Below are positions 61,777-64,000 of a stretch of 64,000 bases of DNA, one piece after another. The stretch covers positions 1-64,000 of the forward strand of contig NZ_JBMSDV010000005.1 of NCBI RefSeq assembly GCF_049445855.1, written 5' to 3'. Origin of the DNA: JAGOCV01 sp049445855. Its GTDB lineage: Bacteria > Pseudomonadota > Gammaproteobacteria > Burkholderiales > Burkholderiaceae_C. Made by a program: the position numbers and the translations under genes. Each line of letters starts with the position of its first letter. Positions within the stretch are counted from its first letter, which is position 1. The notes under the pieces were generated by a model. It was given only the letters and a program-made list of their open reading frames with translations, was not told the DNA's origin and ran no database searches.

Positions 61777-63083
61777 ACCTCCATCACCTTCTTCCAGTAT
61801 GCGTACATGCTGCGGATGAGCGTTTCAGTCACCATGTGCTCGGTCATTTCGGTGCCGGTGCCGCCGAGTTCGCACAGTGTCTCGCCAGCCTCGCCCCACT
61901 GGCGGAATCCGTCCTGGCTGAGTTCGATCACTTCACCGTCGTCCGCGCTCACGAAGCCGGCCGGGCCGAACAGGTTGGCCTGCCGCAGGCGGCGCTGCGT
62001 CATCTCGGGCGTGTCGTCGGCAAAGCCGAAATGCGTCCAGATGAAATCGAACTCGCCTTCGCCGCGCGGCACGATATGGCGCGTGGACAACGAGTTCACC
62101 TGCTGCTGCACGATGAGACTGGGGAACAGCGTGATCATGGTCACCGTGGGCATGATGTCCTGCCCCGGCACGGATGGATCGGGCACCTTCCACCACGGCT
62201 CCGGGACCACATCGAGCAACCGTGTGTCGTTGAGCGCCATGTTGGCCTTGAAACTCGTCACGCCCTCGGTCACCACCGCGTTCTGGCCACCCTCGTTCCG
62301 GCGCGAAATCATCACCGCATGGCGGCCGTGCTGGTCCATCACCATGCGGCTCTTCTGGTCGGCGCGCCACAGGCCGAAGGTGACGAACCAGGTATGCAGC
62401 AACCCGGGGTGGTACGGGTCCTTGATGTTCTCCATCATCAGTTTCCAGTTGCCTGGAATACGCTGGCGGTTGTAGCCCAGCAGCGTGAGCTCGCGGCCCT
62501 TGAAGATGCGATCCAGCCACGGCATGACGTCCGGGCCGAGATAGTCCTCCAGCGGCTCGGCGTCATCACTGAAGGTCGCAAACACCAGTCCGTGCAACAC
62601 AGCGACGCGCAGTTTGGTGAGGCCATGGTTGCGGATGTCGAAGTCCTCCGGCATGCCACCGTTCACGCAATCGCCTTCTTTCACACCGTCCTTGAACGGC
62701 AGGCCGGCCAGATCGCCGTTGAGTTTGTAGGTCCACTGGTGATAAGGGCACACGAAGCTGCGCGCATTGCCGTGCGACTGCTGGCAGAAGCGGACGCCCC
62801 GGTGCGCGCAGCGGTTCTCGACGACGCGGATGCCGTGGTCGGTCGCCCGGTCGCGCGGAGCGACGCGATCCCGCACCAGGATGACTTGCCGCTCACCGAT
62901 CCAGCTGAGCTTGAAGTCGCCCGCGTTGGGCACTTCGATGACCAGACCGACGTAGCTCCAGTGCTTGCCGTAGAAGATTTTTCCGAGTTCGCGCTGGTAG
63001 AGCTGCGCGTCGGTATAGGCCCAGAAAGGCACGCGGCTGGAACCGCGGCCCTCCCAGCGCGAAAGCGTTTGGGGTGCGTTCAT
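61773..63083 (-). CDS. aromatic-ring-hydroxylating dioxygenase alpha subunit (Rieske)
   Basis: Catalytic subunit of 436 residues. The Rieske [2Fe-2S] ligands are CAHRG and CPYHQW, 17 residues apart, near residues 93-115. The mononuclear iron motif is in ENIKDPYHPGLLHTWF near 216-230, with the bridging Asp. It resembles anthranilate/salicylate-type and related dioxygenases, but the substrate is not decided. No ferredoxin or reductase gene is adjacent, so electrons must come from a partner elsewhere. AT-rich DNA at 63,107-63,130 (AATAATACGCTTACTTATTAA) may be its promoter. Confidence 0.88.
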   Translation of the reverse strand: MNAPQTLSRWEGRGSSRVPFWAYTDAQLYQRELGKIFYGKHWSYVGLVIEVPNAGDFKLSWIGERQVILVRDRVAPRDRATDHGIRVVENRCAHRGVRFCQQSHGNARSFVCPYHQWTYKLNGDLAGLPFKDGVKEGDCVNGGMPEDFDIRNHGLTKLRVAVLHGLVFATFSDDAEPLEDYLGPDVMPWLDRIFKGRELTLLGYNRQRIPGNWKLMMENIKDPYHPGLLHTWFVTFGLWRADQKSRMVMDQHGRHAVMISRRNEGGQNAVVTEGVTSFKANMALNDTRLLDVVPEPWWKVPDPSVPGQDIMPTVTMITLFPSLIVQQQVNSLSTRHIVPRGEGEFDFIWTHFGFADDTPEMTQRRLRQANLFGPAGFVSADDGEVIELSQDGFRQWGEAGETLCELGGTGTEMTEHMVTETLIRSMYAYWKKVMEV

Positions 63084-63158
63084 GGCAGGCTTGTCTCCTG
63101 CCCGAAATAATACGCTTACTTATTAATTTTCAGTGCACCGCAGACTAGGCACTTTCCC

Positions 63159-63833
63159 TCAATCCGCCGCGCTTTTTGCCTCGATCGCAGCGGCTTTGCC
63201 CGCCCGGCCCGCACGCCATGCACCGAAGATGGCGATCAAGCCGGGGACGAAGATCAGTGCCCAGATGATCTTGTCCAGATGCTCGCGCACGACCGGCAGG
63301 TTGCCGAAGAAATAACCCGCCACGCAGATGCCCACCACCCAGATCAACGCACCGACGACGTTGTACGCGGTGAAGCGGCGACGGTCCATCTCGGCCACAC
63401 CGGCCACAAAGGGCGCGAAGGTGCGGATGAACGGCATGAAGCGCGCCAGGATGATCGTGATGCCACCATAGCGTTCGTAGAACGCATGGGCCTGGTCGAA
63501 CGCGCGCCGGTTGAAGAAGCGCGACTGTTCCCACTGGAAAACCTTGGGCCCGAAATAACGCCCGATCGAGTAGTTGCACTGGTCGCCGAGCACAGCCGCC
63601 ACCACGAGCAGCGCCATCGCCAGCGGCAGGCTCATCAGCCCTGCGCCACACAGCGCACCGACGATGAACAGCAGCGAATCGCCGGGCAGGAACGGCATGA
63701 CCACGACGCCCGTTTCCACGAAGACGATGATGAACAGCAAGGCATAGACCCAGGGGCCATAGTCGCGCACGAAGGCCTCGAGATAGCGGTCGACGTGCAG
63801 GATGAAGTCAAGCAGAAAGCTGGCGATTTCCAT
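63159..63833 (-). CDS. DedA-family membrane protein
   Basis: Inner-membrane protein of 224 residues with several helices (VYALLFIIVFVETGVVVMPFLPGDSLLFIVGAL region; LPLAMALLVVAAVLGDQCNY). The DedA/SNARE-associated motifs are FVETGVVVMPFLPGDSLL, GRYFGPKVF, and the pair ERYGGITIILARFMPFIRTFAPFVAG with Arg residues. DedA proteins act in undecaprenyl-phosphate or phospholipid flipping and membrane homeostasis. It lies between the dioxygenase operon and mutL, divergent from the latter. Confidence 0.92.
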   Translation of the reverse strand: MEIASFLLDFILHVDRYLEAFVRDYGPWVYALLFIIVFVETGVVVMPFLPGDSLLFIVGALCGAGLMSLPLAMALLVVAAVLGDQCNYSIGRYFGPKVFQWEQSRFFNRRAFDQAHAFYERYGGITIILARFMPFIRTFAPFVAGVAEMDRRRFTAYNVVGALIWVVGICVAGYFFGNLPVVREHLDKIIWALIFVPGLIAIFGAWRAGRAGKAAAIEAKSAAD

Positions 63834-63876
63834 GGGTTCCTTCTGGAGGCCGCCGCATTATCACAGCCGCCCTAGA

Positions 63877-64000
63877 ATGCCCCTCGTGAACGCCGTACTT
63901 CTCGACTCCGCCCGACGCCCCATCCGGGAATTGCCCGACGAACTGGTCAGCCAGATCGCCGCCGGCGAGGTGGTGGAACGCCCGGCTTCCGTCGTGCGCG
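63877..64000 (+). CDS. mutL: DNA mismatch repair protein MutL (start only)
   Basis: The last 124 bases encode a MutL N-terminus: RRPIRELPDELVSQIAAGEVVERPASVVR, with the conserved Asn/Glu-bearing ATP-site helix IAAGEVVERP. ATG 63,877 is used here; a GTG at 63,886 is possible. The gene runs past the right edge of the window. MutL couples mismatch recognition by MutS to repair. Confidence 0.93.
   Translation, partial: MPLVNAVLLDSARRPIRELPDELVSQIAAGEVVERPASVVR

Overview
The window is from a GC-rich betaproteobacterium of the order Burkholderiales, most likely a Comamonadaceae relative. This rests on the tig-clpP-clpX-lon block with its tRNA genes, the hpnCDE set and general protein character; genus and species cannot be fixed from sequence alone. 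It has two parts. Bases 1 to about 47,531 are the integrase-proximal cargo of an integrative element of the ICEclc type. The element sits at the 3' end of a tRNA-Gly(GCC) gene and runs past the left edge, because no second copy of the attachment core is visible here. Bases 47,532 to 64,000 are ordinary chromosome.

Element, copper block (238-10,795): copS and copR read left. copA, copB, a DUF411 copG, a DUF2933 membrane protein, a P-type ATPase, copC, copD and copK read right. A perfect palindrome between copR and copA is the likely CopR operator. The CopK homologue has lost four of the five methionines that bind Cu(I) in the characterised protein, as I recall that protein.

Element, scars (11,027-12,930): a LysR gene is cut by the end of a truncated IS3-family element. 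It is followed by a 3' fragment of a tRNA-Thr gene with its terminator, which looks like an old integration or deletion scar.

Element, metabolic block (12,931-43,118): a TetR/DUF4105/lipoprotein-hydrolase operon reads left. Divergent from it is a long set of genes: outer-membrane channel, membrane-fusion protein, double-NBD ABC transporter, ABC permease, phasin, acetoacetyl-CoA reductase-like SDR, DUF3141 protein, MaoC-Pta fusion, second SDR, acetate kinase, GltS-like symporter, PHA synthase, universal stress protein and LpxR-like lipid A deacylase. Its promoter region carries a perfect FNR/Anr-like dyad. Then come a PRPP-synthetase-like protein, a divergent phosphoketolase, an MBL/beta-CASP ribonuclease, an archaeal-type AMP/thymidine phosphorylase and an intact LysR paralogue. 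My reading, as inference, is a low-oxygen carbon and energy module: RNA or nucleotides to ribose phosphates, to acetyl phosphate (phosphoketolase), then to ATP and acetate (AckA) or acetyl-CoA (Pta) and polyhydroxybutyrate.

Element, end (43,142-47,531): an XRE regulator and a LysR effector-domain-only protein diverge across a palindromic operator. They are followed by a DyP peroxidase gene with an out-of-frame internal segment, the tyrosine integrase and the integrase leader.

Chromosome: tRNA-Gly, lon, clpX, clpP, tig, tRNA-Leu, an RND efflux pump with its adaptor, hpnCDE (squalene synthesis for hopanoids), a two-subunit Rieske dioxygenase, a DedA protein and the start of mutL.
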